A DNA stretch of 43,883 nt from positions 1-43,883 of the forward strand of contig JAJYSY010000015.1 in assembly GCA_021793375.1 (NCBI GenBank), in the 5' to 3' direction. Origin of the DNA: Bacteroidota bacterium (GTDB taxonomy: Bacteria > Bacteroidota > Bacteroidia > Flavobacteriales > Flavobacteriaceae). The notes under the pieces are model-generated. The model saw only the letters and a program-made list of their open reading frames with translations, did no database searches and was not told the origin of the DNA. Below, in pieces: positions 25,593 through 35,476 of this stretch (its first letter is position 1; each line of letters begins with the position of its first letter). A program made the translations under genes and the position numbers.

Positions 25593-27008
25593 TTATTCTG
25601 CGTTGTCTAAGAATTCTTTGAATTTCTCAAACCATTTATCAAAGATATTTCTCCTGTATTTTGATCCAACCTCTTCATTTTCTTCTACTGCTGTTTGTGT
25701 TTCTGTAGCTGTTGCAGTTTCCGTTGTTGTTTCTACTTCAGTATTTACAGGTTCTTCTGTTGTATTTAATAGTTTTTCTGTTTCTTCTTTATCTTCCGGT
25801 TCTTTTATAGTTTTTATTTCTGCTTCTCTTTTTAGTCTTGCTTTATCAATTTTCTCTAAACTATTTAAAACCAATCCTACTGCAGTGGCAAATAAAGGTT
25901 CCTTTACCTCTTTGCTTGTATTCCCTGCCAAATGCTCGTTAGGATATCCAATTCTTGTATCCATTCCGGTGATGTATTCAATCAGCTGTTTTAAATGCTT
26001 TAATTGAGAACCTCCTCCGGTTACTACAATTCCAGCAATTAATTTTTTCTTTTGTTCTTCATATCCATAGTTTTTAATTTCTAAGAATACATCTTCTATA
26101 ATTTCCACTACGCGATAATGAATAATCTTTGAAAGATTTTTCAAGGTAATTTCCTTGGGTTCGCGTCCTCTTAATCCGGGGATGGAAACAATTTCATTAT
26201 CCTTGTTTTCTCCCGGCCAAGCAGATCCGAATTTTATTTTTAAGAGTTCTGCTTGTTTTTCAATGATGGAACAACCTTCTTTAATATCTTCTGTAATCAC
26301 ATTTCCTCCAAAAGGAATTACTGCAGTATGCCTGATAATTCCATCTTTAAAAATGGCTAAATCTGTTGTTCCTCCACCGATATCAATCAAAGCAACACCG
26401 GCTTCTTTTTCTTCTTTGCTCAGAGTTGCGTTTGCCGAAGCCAAAGGCTGTAAGGTTACTCCGGAAAGATCCAATCCTGCGCTTTTTACACAACGTCCAA
26501 TATTTCTGATGGAAGAAATTTGCCCTACAACTACATGGAAGTTTGCCTCTAAACGAACTCCATACATTCCTACAGGTTCATCTACATCAGGCTGACCATC
26601 TACTTTAAATTCTTGCGGAAGCACATGGATTATTTCTTCTCCGGGAAGCATCACCAATTTATGTACTTGATCACAAAGTTGATTGACGTCTTTTTCTTCA
26701 ATAACTTTTTCTGAATCTTTTCGGGTAATATAATCACTGTGCTGAATACTGCGGATATGTTGCCCTGCAATTCCCACCACTACTTCACTGATATTCAAAC
26801 CTGAATCCAGTTCTGCTTCTTCTACTGCTTTTCTTATCGAATTAATGGTTTGTGTAATATTATTAACCACTCCACGATGTACGCCTAAACTTCTGGATTT
26901 TCCGACACCCAGAATTTCTAACTTTCCATATTCATTGGCACGACCAATCATAGCTACAATCTTGGTTGTTCCAATATCTAAACCTACTGCAATTGTGTTT
27001 TCTTCCAT
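25593..27008 (-). CDS. ftsA: Cell division protein FtsA
   Basis: FtsA is an actin-like ATPase that tethers FtsZ to the membrane and recruits later division proteins. The 471-residue protein has phosphate-1 motif VGLDIGTTKIVAMIG near residue 8, the 1C domain after it, phosphate-2 motif ALIDIGGGTTDLAIF near 205 and the adenosine motif VVTGGGSQLKHL near 324. Residues about 395-448 are a Thr/Glu-rich spacer. The final segment KYRRNIFDKWFEKFKEFLDNAE is an amphipathic helix with basic and aromatic residues that should be the membrane-targeting sequence. It lies 6 nt downstream of ftsQ and 63 nt upstream of ftsZ. Confidence 0.95.
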   Translation of the reverse strand: MEENTIAVGLDIGTTKIVAMIGRANEYGKLEILGVGKSRSLGVHRGVVNNITQTINSIRKAVEEAELDSGLNISEVVVGIAGQHIRSIQHSDYITRKDSEKVIEEKDVNQLCDQVHKLVMLPGEEIIHVLPQEFKVDGQPDVDEPVGMYGVRLEANFHVVVGQISSIRNIGRCVKSAGLDLSGVTLQPLASANATLSKEEKEAGVALIDIGGGTTDLAIFKDGIIRHTAVIPFGGNVITEDIKEGCSIIEKQAELLKIKFGSAWPGENKDNEIVSIPGLRGREPKEITLKNLSKIIHYRVVEIIEDVFLEIKNYGYEEQKKKLIAGIVVTGGGSQLKHLKQLIEYITGMDTRIGYPNEHLAGNTSKEVKEPLFATAVGLVLNSLEKIDKARLKREAEIKTIKEPEDKEETEKLLNTTEEPVNTEVETTTETATATETQTAVEENEEVGSKYRRNIFDKWFEKFKEFLDNAE

Positions 27009-27014
27009 AATATA

Positions 27015-27737
27015 TTAAGCTTCCTTTTTTGTACTTACAACTTGATTAGTAAACTTTAAATTAACAAGCGAATATTTATCCAATAATTCGTCTTTGTATA
27101 TTTTTTGGTAAAATGCTTTAAAATTCATCAGCTTCTGATCTATTTCTTCAACCTGTCCAAAATTTATTTTCATTTTACTACCTCTGAGAGACAACATATA
27201 ATCTCCTGATTCTTCTTTGTGAATTCCGGTGATGTTTTTCTTGAAAAAATCATCTTTTTCAATTTTTTTCAATAACGGATAAACTTCTGCAATTCCTATA
27301 GAATCCAATCCGCTAAGCAAAGGAACTCTTGCTGAAAAACTTGAAGACAACGGCATTTTACCTCCCTGTTTATCAAGATAATAAACCTCTTTTCCCATCA
27401 CTCTCCCCAAAGGTTCTTTCTGGGTAATTTTCACTCCCAAATCTTTGGTTACGGTTTGATAAACTTCTGCTTTGGCAATCATAGGATTTTGATTTAAAAT
27501 CTCCTCCAAATCATTCAAAATTAAACTATCTTTTGATTTTTTCCTATAGGGTTGATTTTTAACTATCAACAAGTTATTAACGTTTTTTTCTGTGATAAAA
27601 ATATCCTTCCCGTTGGTATATTCTATATTGATTTCTCCTAAAGCTCTGTTCTGATTTCTCTTAGAAGAAAAACTAAATAAGAAAATCAACAAACCAACCA
27701 ACAATAACATTTGTATGAACCTATACTTAGTTTTCAT
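27015..27737 (-). CDS. ftsQ: Cell division protein FtsQ/DivIB-like
   Basis: A 240-residue bitopic membrane protein with a short cytoplasmic start, one membrane segment (about residues 9-24) and a periplasmic domain. INIEYTNGKDIFITEKNVNNLL at about 37-58 fits a POTRA-like fold, and MIAKAEVYQTVTKDLGVKITQKEPLGRV near 95-122 matches the FtsQ beta domain (xVxxxxPxA-like region). It links the early and late divisome. The sequence is divergent from E. coli FtsQ, but the position between murC and ftsA is diagnostic. Its start overlaps the murC end by 11 nt. Confidence 0.88.
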   Translation of the reverse strand: MKTKYRFIQMLLLVGLLIFLFSFSSKRNQNRALGEINIEYTNGKDIFITEKNVNNLLIVKNQPYRKKSKDSLILNDLEEILNQNPMIAKAEVYQTVTKDLGVKITQKEPLGRVMGKEVYYLDKQGGKMPLSSSFSARVPLLSGLDSIGIAEVYPLLKKIEKDDFFKKNITGIHKEESGDYMLSLRGSKMKINFGQVEEIDQKLMNFKAFYQKIYKDELLDKYSLVNLKFTNQVVSTKKEA

Positions 27738-29082
27738 AAATCTGCTGTATTAAGGGTTCTACTTCATTTCCTATATCTCCTGCGCCTAACATTAAAACAA
27801 CATCAGGGTTTTTATCTTTTATCGTCTGATATAATTCTTTTTTCTCTATTAATTTTTTATCGTTATTTTTCACTAAACTCAACAAATACTCCGAATTTAT
27901 TCCGGGAATAGGTTTTTCTCTTGCCGGATAAATAGGGAATAGCACCACTTGATTAAACTTTGACAAACTCTCTCCAAATTCTTTGGCAAAATCTTGTGTT
28001 CGTGAATATAAGTGCGGCTGAAAAACCGCCATTATATTCTTGTCAGGATACATTTCTCTTGCTGCTTGACAAACTGCTTTTATCTCTTCCGGATGATGTG
28101 CATAATCTTCTATAACAGTTAAGTTTTCTGTTTTTAAACGATAGGAAAATCTTCTATCTACTCCTTGAAAAGATTTTAAAGCTTTTTTGAGTTTTTCTAT
28201 TTCAGCACCAAAAGAAATCGCCATTGCCAAAGCCATCCCTGCATTCATCAAATTGTGTTTTCCGGGCAAAGAAAACTTAAAATCTTCTATAACTTTTTGC
28301 TGATATTTAAAATTAAAATGATAATTTCCGGATTCAATTCTTATTTTTTCAATAATAAAATCAGCTTCTTCTTCAACAGCTATGGTTTTTCCGTTGAGAT
28401 TTTTTAATCCTTTTTTATAAAATAATTTCTCTGTAGAAGAAATTTTATCTGCAAATTCTTGAAAAGATTTATTTAGATTTTCTTCATTTTCATAAATATC
28501 TAAATGATCAGGATCCATTGAAGTTATGGAAGCATAATCCGGAGATAATTGTAAAAATGAACGATCATATTCATCTGCTTCTACCACACAAGCTTGTTTT
28601 CCGTCATAGAGGAAATTAGATTTATAATTTTCGCTTATTCCTCCTAAAAATGCTGTGATTTTAAAATCACTTTGTTTTAATAAATGCGCTAATATTGCAG
28701 AAGTAGTTGTTTTTCCATGTGTTCCTGCGACCGCCAAAGTGGGCATTTCTTTAGTGATTTTTCCCAACACAACAGCGCGTTTTTCGATTTGAAATTTTTT
28801 ATTTTTAAAAAATTCAAAGATTTTTAAATCTTCAGGAATAGCCGGTGTATAAATTATCAAAGTATTTTCAGACGAAAGAAATGCTGATGGAATTTCCTCT
28901 ACCTTATCTTCATAATTTATTTTTATGCCTAAACTCGATAATTTTTCACTAAGTTTAGTTTTGGTTTTGTCATAACCTCCCACCTGTTTTTTGTTCAACA
29001 CAAAATATTGGGCAAGCGCACTCATCCCTATTCCTCCAATTCCGAGGAAATAAATATTTTTTATGTGGTTGAACATTTTCAT
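27727..29082 (-). CDS. murC: UDP-N-acetylmuramate--L-alanine ligase
   Basis: MurC adds the first amino acid, L-alanine, to UDP-MurNAc in the cytoplasm using ATP. The 451-residue protein shows the N-terminal Rossmann motif YFLGIGGIGMSALAQ near residue 11, ATP loop VAGTHGKTTTSA near 116, EADEYDRSFLQL near 169, and the C-terminal EDYAHHPEEIKAV near 313, which is specific to MurC/Mpl. The MurC assignment over Mpl rests on its place in the cluster. It overlaps ftsQ by 11 nt and is 2 nt from murG. Confidence 0.96.
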   Translation of the reverse strand: MKMFNHIKNIYFLGIGGIGMSALAQYFVLNKKQVGGYDKTKTKLSEKLSSLGIKINYEDKVEEIPSAFLSSENTLIIYTPAIPEDLKIFEFFKNKKFQIEKRAVVLGKITKEMPTLAVAGTHGKTTTSAILAHLLKQSDFKITAFLGGISENYKSNFLYDGKQACVVEADEYDRSFLQLSPDYASITSMDPDHLDIYENEENLNKSFQEFADKISSTEKLFYKKGLKNLNGKTIAVEEEADFIIEKIRIESGNYHFNFKYQQKVIEDFKFSLPGKHNLMNAGMALAMAISFGAEIEKLKKALKSFQGVDRRFSYRLKTENLTVIEDYAHHPEEIKAVCQAAREMYPDKNIMAVFQPHLYSRTQDFAKEFGESLSKFNQVVLFPIYPAREKPIPGINSEYLLSLVKNNDKKLIEKKELYQTIKDKNPDVVLMLGAGDIGNEVEPLIQQIYEN

Positions 29083-29084
29083 TT

Positions 29085-30179
29085 TTACAGTTGAATTAAT
29101 TTATTTATCTCATGCACAATTGCTTGTGTTGCTTTTGGTTTTGCTACTTGTTTTATATTTTCTGACAAGCTTTTTTGCAAGTCTTCTTTTGTCAATATTT
29201 CTTTAAAAACTCTTTGAAACTGCTGTTTTATTTCATTTTCTTTTATAACAATTGCTGCATTTTTTTCTGCTAAAGCATTGGCATTTTTAGTTTGATGATC
29301 TTCTGCCACATTTGGTGATGGTATAAAAACCGTGGGTTTTCCAACAATACATAATTCGCTTACAGAAATTGCTCCGGATCTGGAAATAATTACATCTGCT
29401 GCAGCATAAGCCAAATCCATTTGATCTATAAATTGATGAACTTGAATTGTTTTTTTATCTTCATATTTTGAAAAATCTTCATAATATAATTTTCCGCATT
29501 GCCATATTACTTGCGTATTTTGCTGTTGAAAAAAACTGATATTTTCAGCAATAGTTTCGTTTATTTTTTTAGCTCCCAGACTTCCGCCCAAAACTAAAAT
29601 TGTTTTTTTATCAGCTGAAAGTTTATAATGTTTTTTTGCTTTTTCTCTTTTTGAATTGATATCCAACAAATCTTCTCGAACAGGATTTCCGGTTAAAACA
29701 ATTTTATCTTCCGGAAAATATTTTTTCATATTTTCATACGCCACACATATTTTAGCAGCTTCTTTTGCCAACCATTTATTGGTGATTCCTGCATAGGAGT
29801 TTTGTTCTTGTAAAACTGTTGGAATTTTCTTTTTATTAGCTGCTTTTAAAACCGGTCCACTGGCAAATCCTCCTGTTCCAATCACTACGGTTGGTTTAAA
29901 ATCTTTGATAATTTTTTTAGATTTCATTAAACTCACCAAAAGCTTAAGAGGAAACAACAAGTTTTTAAAAGTTAATTTTCTTTGTAATCCTGAAATCCAT
30001 AATCCTTTAATGGGATATCCTGCAGCGGGAACTTTTTGCATTTCCATTCTGTCTTTGGCGCCTACAAATAAAAATTCTGCTTGAGGATGATGTTTTTTTA
30101 ACTCCTCTGCAATAGCGATTGCAGGATAAATATGTCCTCCTGTTCCGCCTCCCGATAAGATGAATTTTACTTTTTTCAT
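29085..30179 (-). CDS. murG: UDP-GlcNAc:undecaprenyl-PP-MurNAc-pentapeptide GlcNAc transferase
   Basis: MurG converts lipid I to lipid II on the cytoplasmic membrane face. The 364 residues are normal for this GT28 glycosyltransferase. G loop 1 is [22 protein letters not shown] near residue 6, and [12 protein letters not shown] near 102 is G loop 2. [13 protein letters not shown] near 196 is the third loop. The UDP-GlcNAc site [17 protein letters not shown] near 261 and [13 protein letters not shown] follow. The stop of the upstream ftsW gene overlaps its start by 4 nt (translational coupling). Confidence 0.97.
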   Translation of the reverse strand: MKKVKFILSGGGTGGHIYPAIAIAEELKKHHPQAEFLFVGAKDRMEMQKVPAAGYPIKGLWISGLQRKLTFKNLLFPLKLLVSLMKSKKIIKDFKPTVVIGTGGFASGPVLKAANKKKIPTVLQEQNSYAGITNKWLAKEAAKICVAYENMKKYFPEDKIVLTGNPVREDLLDINSKREKAKKHYKLSADKKTILVLGGSLGAKKINETIAENISFFQQQNTQVIWQCGKLYYEDFSKYEDKKTIQVHQFIDQMDLAYAAADVIISRSGAISVSELCIVGKPTVFIPSPNVAEDHQTKNANALAEKNAAIVIKENEIKQQFQRVFKEILTKEDLQKSLSENIKQVAKPKATQAIVHEINKLIQL

Positions 30180-31402
30180 ATCGCCTCGCTTAAGATTTCT
30201 AACGGATTTTCATTTTCTGTATTTTCTACTTCTTTAGCTTTATTTTTTTCGCGTTTTACGCTTACTCCTAAAACAATTCCTATTGCCACACAAGTCATCC
30301 AAATGGAAGTTCCTCCATCACTAATTAAAGGTAAAGTTTGTCCGGTAACCGGAAAAAGTTGCACTGCGACTGCCATATTTATAAAAGCTTGAAAAATAAT
30401 AGGTAAACCTACGCCTATTACAAGAAGTTTTCCGAAAATACTATCTGCTTTTGTTGAAATGACAACAAATCTAAACAACAACCAGAGGTAAATCAGCATT
30501 ACTCCAAACCCTCCGATTAATCCCATCTCTTCAACAATAATGGCAAAAATAAAATCTGAAGAAGATTGTGGAAGGAAGTTTCTTCCAATACTTTTTCCTA
30601 TTCCCGCTCCGGTAATTCCTCCTCGGGCAATCGCCATTTTTGATTTCTCTATTTGATAATCATCTTTGGCGTTTTCTCCATCCATAAAATTTTCAATACG
30701 ATTGGTCCAAGTATCGACTCTATTGGGCATAACTTCAGGAAAAGCTTTAGCAAATAAGATGAAAATTCCAAATACAACTACTCCACAACCTACTACATAT
30801 AACAAATACTTAAAAGGATATCCTCCTATAAAACACAACAATAAAACCATTGAAAAAGAAATTGCTGCAGTAGAAAAATTTGCCGGTAAAATTAATCCTA
30901 CAATCAGCAAAACCGGTGTCCATAAAGGCAATAAGCTTTCTTTAAAGCTAAAATCTTCATTTTTTACTTTAGAAAGATAACGCGCTACATAAACCATCAA
31001 TACCACTGTTGCTAATGCTGAAGTTTGAAAAGATTTATTGATAAAAGGAATGGTAATCCATCTACTTGCTCCTGCGCCTTGAATTACTGTTCCTTGCCCA
31101 ATGGTGTAAGCCAATAATACTATCACCACCGGAACAATTAATATGGAAAGTCCTTTAAAATATTGATAAGGAATTTTATGTGTTATAAACATTAAAATAA
31201 ACCCTAAAAATATATGGATAAAGTGATTGGAGAGATATTGAATAGTGCTTCCATCTCCATATAAATAAGCCAAATTACTACTGGCGCTGTAAATCGGAAT
31301 AAACGAAAACACAGCCAATAGCGCAGTAGCAGCCCAAACAGACTTATCTCCTTTCAGATTTGAAAAGATAGATTTCAGCTTTATGTTTTTAGTTTCCGAC
31401 AT
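30176..31402 (-). CDS. ftsW: Septal peptidoglycan polymerase FtsW
   Basis: FtsW is a SEDS-family membrane glycosyltransferase that polymerises lipid II with its partner FtsI. The 408-residue protein has about ten hydrophobic segments. Conserved SEDS features include [12 protein letters not shown] near residue 109, [24 protein letters not shown] near 248, [13 protein letters not shown] near 280 and [16 protein letters not shown] near 352. The position between murD and murG, in a cluster with ftsI, favours FtsW over RodA. The C-terminal tail is charged and ends in the cytoplasm. Confidence 0.95.
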   Translation of the reverse strand: MSETKNIKLKSIFSNLKGDKSVWAATALLAVFSFIPIYSASSNLAYLYGDGSTIQYLSNHFIHIFLGFILMFITHKIPYQYFKGLSILIVPVVIVLLAYTIGQGTVIQGAGASRWITIPFINKSFQTSALATVVLMVYVARYLSKVKNEDFSFKESLLPLWTPVLLIVGLILPANFSTAAISFSMVLLLCFIGGYPFKYLLYVVGCGVVVFGIFILFAKAFPEVMPNRVDTWTNRIENFMDGENAKDDYQIEKSKMAIARGGITGAGIGKSIGRNFLPQSSSDFIFAIIVEEMGLIGGFGVMLIYLWLLFRFVVISTKADSIFGKLLVIGVGLPIIFQAFINMAVAVQLFPVTGQTLPLISDGGTSIWMTCVAIGIVLGVSVKREKNKAKEVENTENENPLEILSEAI

Positions 31403-31430
31403 TTATTTTTATTTCTTTTTAAATGTTTTC

Positions 31431-32768
31431 TTATAAACTTTTTACCGCTTCCTTAAATTGATTTCCTCTGTCTTTATAATCTTTAAACAAATCAAAGCTT
31501 GCGCAAGCCGGTGATAATAATACGGTGTCTCCTTCTTCTGCTATTTGATAAGACATTTTCACCGCTTCTTCCATAGAATGTGCTTCTTCAATAACTTCTA
31601 TGCATTTATCAAAGCTTTGTATTATTCGGCTATTATCTATTCCGAGGCAAATGATTGCTTTTACTTTTTCGTTTACCAACGGTAAAAGTTCACTGTAATC
31701 ATTTCCTTTATCTACTCCGCCGACAATCCAAACAATTTTTGGCTTAACGGTTTTTAAGGCATAAAAAGTAGAATTGATATTTGTTGCTTTAGAATCATTG
31801 ATGTATTCTACATTTTTGATTTTAATCACTTTTTCTAAACGATGTTCTACGCCGTGAAAACACTCTAAGCTTTCTCTTATGGTTTGTTTTCTGATTTTCA
31901 GCAAGTTGGCAACAGTTGAAGCTGCCATTGCATTTTTTGCATTATGCTCTCCATCTAAACCTACTTTCTCTGTAGGTATGCTAAATGTTCTATCTTTCAA
32001 TATTGTTGTCATTTTATTATTGCTAATTTCTGTTTTCCATCCTTTTACATTTTTAAAAGAGAAAGGGATTTTTTTTGCTTTGATTTCTCTTTTTTCTATT
32101 TCTTTGGTAATCACTTCATCATCTGCATCATAAATCAAAAAATCTTTAGCGGTTTGATTTTCAGTTATTTTAAATTTTGAATTAATATATTTCTGAAAAT
32201 CATCGTCATAACGATCTAAGTGATCTGGTGTAATATTGGTTATCACTGATATATCCGGATGAAAACTTACAATTCCATCCAACTGAAAACTGCTGATTTC
32301 CAGAATAAAATAATCCGGATTTTCTGTAGCAACTTTTTCAGCAAAGCTAAACCCTACATTTCCTGCCAAACAGTATTTCAGATTTGCTTTTTCCAGCATT
32401 AATGCGATCCAATTCACCACCGTGGTTTTTCCGTTGCTTCCTGTTACTGCTATTATTTTTGCAGTAGTGAATTTTGCTGCAAATTCAATTTCTGAAATCA
32501 CTTGAATTTCTTTTCCTTTCAGTTTTTTAACAATAGCAACTGTATCAGGAATTCCCGGACTTTTCACTACCAAATCAGCAACTAAAATTTTTTCTTCTGT
32601 ATGCTGATTTTCTTCCCATTCAATTTTATGATGTAAAAGAACTTCTTTATTTTTTTTACTTATTTTCCCTTTATCAGAAACAAAAACTTCAAAGTTTTTT
32701 TGTTTCCCCAAAATGGCTGCTCCTATTCCACTTTCTCCTGCTCCCAAGATGATTAATTTCCTTTTCAT
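31431..32768 (-). CDS. murD: UDP-N-acetylmuramoyl-L-alanine--D-glutamate ligase
   Basis: MurD adds D-glutamate to UDP-MurNAc-L-Ala. The 445-residue protein starts KLIILGAGESGIGAAIL (nucleotide-sugar binding fold), has the ATP loop ITVAVTGSNGKTTVVNWI-type segment near residue 111, EISSFQLD near 155 (a MurD hallmark), HRLEKV near 300 with NDSKATN, and VGGVDKGNDYSELL near 348. It lies 3 nt after mraY and 28 nt before ftsW, the widest gap between genes in this part of the cluster. Confidence 0.96.
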   Translation of the reverse strand: MKRKLIILGAGESGIGAAILGKQKNFEVFVSDKGKISKKNKEVLLHHKIEWEENQHTEEKILVADLVVKSPGIPDTVAIVKKLKGKEIQVISEIEFAAKFTTAKIIAVTGSNGKTTVVNWIALMLEKANLKYCLAGNVGFSFAEKVATENPDYFILEISSFQLDGIVSFHPDISVITNITPDHLDRYDDDFQKYINSKFKITENQTAKDFLIYDADDEVITKEIEKREIKAKKIPFSFKNVKGWKTEISNNKMTTILKDRTFSIPTEKVGLDGEHNAKNAMAASTVANLLKIRKQTIRESLECFHGVEHRLEKVIKIKNVEYINDSKATNINSTFYALKTVKPKIVWIVGGVDKGNDYSELLPLVNEKVKAIICLGIDNSRIIQSFDKCIEVIEEAHSMEEAVKMSYQIAEEGDTVLLSPACASFDLFKDYKDRGNQFKEAVKSL

Positions 32769-32771
32769 AAA

Positions 32772-34001
32772 TCATCTTACTTTAAGGGTTACAATAGTAA
32801 TTACGGCCAAGAGAACTCCTATAATCCAAAATCTCACTACAATTTTGCTTTCGTGAAATCCTAATTTTTGATAATGATGATGCAAAGGAGACATCAAGAA
32901 AATTCTTTTTCCCACTCCGGTTTTTTTCTTGGTGTATTTAAACCAACTTACTTGCAAAACCACCGATAAATTCTCTATTAAAAATACGCCGCATAAAATC
33001 GGAATAAGCAATTCTTTTCTTACTGCAATAGCCAAAACCGCTATAATTCCTCCTATGGTTAAACTTCCGGTGTCTCCCATAAACACTTGAGCCGGATAAA
33101 CGTTATACCATAAAAAACCTATTAAAGCTCCTGCTAATGCTGTTATGAATATTGCCATTTCTCCGGATTGTGGAATATTCATCACATTGAGGTAATCCGA
33201 AAAAATAATATTTCCCGATATCCAAGCAAAAATGGCTAAAGTCAACACTGCAATAGCAGAAGTTCCTGCAGCCAAACCATCTAATCCGTCGGTGAGGTTT
33301 GCTCCGTTAGAAACTGCAGTAACTATAAATATGACTATCGGAATAAATATAATCCAAGCGTATTTTGCTAAAGAAGGATTAATCCAAGTGATCAAACTGG
33401 CGTAATCAAATTCGTTTTTCTTCACAAAAGGAATGGTGGTTTTTGTTGATTTATGAGCTTCTCCATAAGTAGAAGTCATCACCATTTCTGTTTGATTTTG
33501 TATAGTATTGTCATGCTGTTTTTCTCGAATAGTGATATCGGGATGAAAATACATGGTAGTACCCACAATAATTCCCAAACCTACTTGTCCGACAACTTTA
33601 AACCTTCCTTTTAATCCGTCTTTATTCTTTTTAAATATTTTAATGTAATCATCTAAAAAACCTATTCCTCCCATCCACAGTGTGGCAACAATCAGCAAGA
33701 TCACATATATATTTCCGATTTTTGCAAATAACAACACCGGAATTAGCGTAGCCAAAATAATAATCAATCCTCCCATGGTTGGGGTTCCTGCTTTTTCTTC
33801 TTGACCTTCTAATCCTAATTTCCTGACTGTTTCTCCTACTTGTTTTTTTCTTAAGTAGTTGATAATTTTCTTTCCGAAAATAGTGGAAATCGCTAAGGAA
33901 AAAATAATAGCCATGCTTGCCCTAAAGGTGATATATTGGAATAATTGTCTACCCGGGATAGCATATTTGCTTTCTAAGAAATTAAATAAGTAATACAGCA
34001 T
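32772..34001 (-). CDS. mraY: Phospho-N-acetylmuramoyl-pentapeptide transferase
   Basis: MraY attaches phospho-MurNAc-pentapeptide to undecaprenyl phosphate, giving lipid I. The 409-residue integral membrane protein shows [13 protein letters not shown] near residue 71, [20 protein letters not shown] near 110 (the DDxxK catalytic aspartates), [15 protein letters not shown] near 225 and VFMGDTGSL near 310. It is about 50 residues longer than E. coli MraY. The extra length is a polar insertion at about 150-205 between membrane segments, which I know from other Bacteroidota MraY proteins. It sits 8 nt after murE. Confidence 0.96.
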   Translation of the reverse strand: MLYYLFNFLESKYAIPGRQLFQYITFRASMAIIFSLAISTIFGKKIINYLRKKQVGETVRKLGLEGQEEKAGTPTMGGLIIILATLIPVLLFAKIGNIYVILLIVATLWMGGIGFLDDYIKIFKKNKDGLKGRFKVVGQVGLGIIVGTTMYFHPDITIREKQHDNTIQNQTEMVMTSTYGEAHKSTKTTIPFVKKNEFDYASLITWINPSLAKYAWIIFIPIVIFIVTAVSNGANLTDGLDGLAAGTSAIAVLTLAIFAWISGNIIFSDYLNVMNIPQSGEMAIFITALAGALIGFLWYNVYPAQVFMGDTGSLTIGGIIAVLAIAVRKELLIPILCGVFLIENLSVVLQVSWFKYTKKKTGVGKRIFLMSPLHHHYQKLGFHESKIVVRFWIIGVLLAVITIVTLKVR

Positions 34002-34009
34002 ATTTCAAC

Positions 34010-35476
34010 TTATTTTTTTAGGGCTATTAATAAATCTGTAATAATTTCCATATCATCAAAATGGTGTCGTTTGCCATGAATTTCTTGATAAGTTTCATGT
34101 CCTTTTCCTGCCACCAAAATGATGTCGTTTTCTTTTGCCATCACACAAGCAGTTTTTATGGCTTCTTTGCGATTGACAATAGACAAGGTTTTATGGAAAT
34201 ATTGTGCTTCCACTCCTTGTTCTATATCTTTTATAATTTCTTCCGGATCTTCTGTTCTTGGATTGTCGCTGGTATAAATAACTTTGTCGCTTAACTGAGC
34301 TGCTATTTTTCCCATTTCCGGACGTTTATTTTTATCTCTATCGCCTCCACAACCCACTACTGTAATAAGTTCTTCGTTTTTAGAACGAATTGCATTAATG
34401 GTTTGCAATACATTTTTTAAAGCATCCGGAGTATGTGCATAATCTACAATTGAAGTAATTTTATCTTTTGGAGAAACAAAATATTCAAATCTTCCTTCAA
34501 CAGCTTCCAACTCGCTAATCAGTTTTAGATTTTCAATGGTTTCAAGTCCCAGCTTATCTGCTGTTGCATAAATTGCCAACAAATTGTAAGCGTTAAAACT
34601 TCCGATGAGTTTTGTCCACACTTCTTGATTGTTGATATTTAAAAGCATTCCTTGAAAACTGCTTTCCAATATTTTTGCGGTGTAATCTGCTGCGGATTTT
34701 AAAGCATAAGTATTTTTCTCTGCTTTGGTATTTTGCAGCACAAACTGTCCATTCTTATCATCAATATTAGTGATCGCAAATGCAGATTTAGGCAATTCAT
34801 CAAAGAATTTCTTTTTGACATTTCTATAAGCTGAAAAAGAAGGATGATAGTCTAAATGATCATGAGAAAGATTGGTGAAAATTCCTCCTGCAAAATGTAA
34901 ACCCGTTGTTCTTTTTTGGTCAATTCCGTGTGAACTGACTTCCATAAAACAATATTCCACTCCTTTTTGACTCATCATATTTATGTGTTTATTGATGGTC
35001 AAAGAGTCAGGAGTAGTTAAGTTATTAGGAAATTCAAGCTCATTTACTTTAATATTAACGGTAGAAATCAAACCGGTTTTAAAACCTGCTTTTGCAAACA
35101 TTTCATATAATAAAGAAGAGATGGTAGTTTTTCCATTCGTACCGGTAACCCCGATAAGTTTTAAGTTTTCAGAAGGGTTTTCATAAAAATTAGCCGACAT
35201 AAAAGCTAAAGCTTCTTTGGAATCTTCAACTTTCACATAAGTGATTTCTTCTTTTAAATTCTCCGGTAAAACTTCGCAAACCACAGCAACAGCTTTATTT
35301 TCCAAAGCTTGATTTATATATTGATGCCCATCCATTTTTGCGCCTTTTATGGCTACAAAAACAGAGTTTTCCTTAGCTTTTCTGGAATCAAAAACAATAT
35401 CATCAATAGGAATTTGTGTTTTTCCTTTGACTACTTCTATCGCAACTTTATATAATATGTCTTTAAGTTGTTTCAA
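34010..35476 (-). CDS. murE: UDP-MurNAc-L-alanyl-D-glutamate--2,6-diaminopimelate ligase
   Basis: MurE adds the third stem-peptide residue. The 488 residues show DSRKAKENSVFVAIKG near residue 29, the ATP loop GVTGTNGKTTISSL near 109, the carbamylated-lysine region, VDYAHTPDAL near 345 and the substrate-selecting motif SDNPRTEDPEEI near 403. DNPR is the signature for meso-diaminopimelate rather than lysine. Peptidoglycan in this organism should thus be of the mDAP type. Its start overlaps the end of ftsI by 4 nt. Confidence 0.97.
   Translation of the reverse strand: MKQLKDILYKVAIEVVKGKTQIPIDDIVFDSRKAKENSVFVAIKGAKMDGHQYINQALENKAVAVVCEVLPENLKEEITYVKVEDSKEALAFMSANFYENPSENLKLIGVTGTNGKTTISSLLYEMFAKAGFKTGLISTVNIKVNELEFPNNLTTPDSLTINKHINMMSQKGVEYCFMEVSSHGIDQKRTTGLHFAGGIFTNLSHDHLDYHPSFSAYRNVKKKFFDELPKSAFAITNIDDKNGQFVLQNTKAEKNTYALKSAADYTAKILESSFQGMLLNINNQEVWTKLIGSFNAYNLLAIYATADKLGLETIENLKLISELEAVEGRFEYFVSPKDKITSIVDYAHTPDALKNVLQTINAIRSKNEELITVVGCGGDRDKNKRPEMGKIAAQLSDKVIYTSDNPRTEDPEEIIKDIEQGVEAQYFHKTLSIVNRKEAIKTACVMAKENDIILVAGKGHETYQEIHGKRHHFDDMEIITDLLIALKK

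Noticed and set aside
25603..26007. 134-codon plus-strand frame antisense to ftsA
   Set aside because: Serine- and valine-rich product mirrors the Thr/Glu linker on the other strand; no start signal or homologous motif, and ftsA is certain.
27700..30200. Looked for CRISPR repeats, phage genes, toxin-antitoxin pairs or defence genes in the window
   Set aside because: No regularly spaced repeats and no characteristic gene pairs were found; genes are housekeeping or envelope functions.
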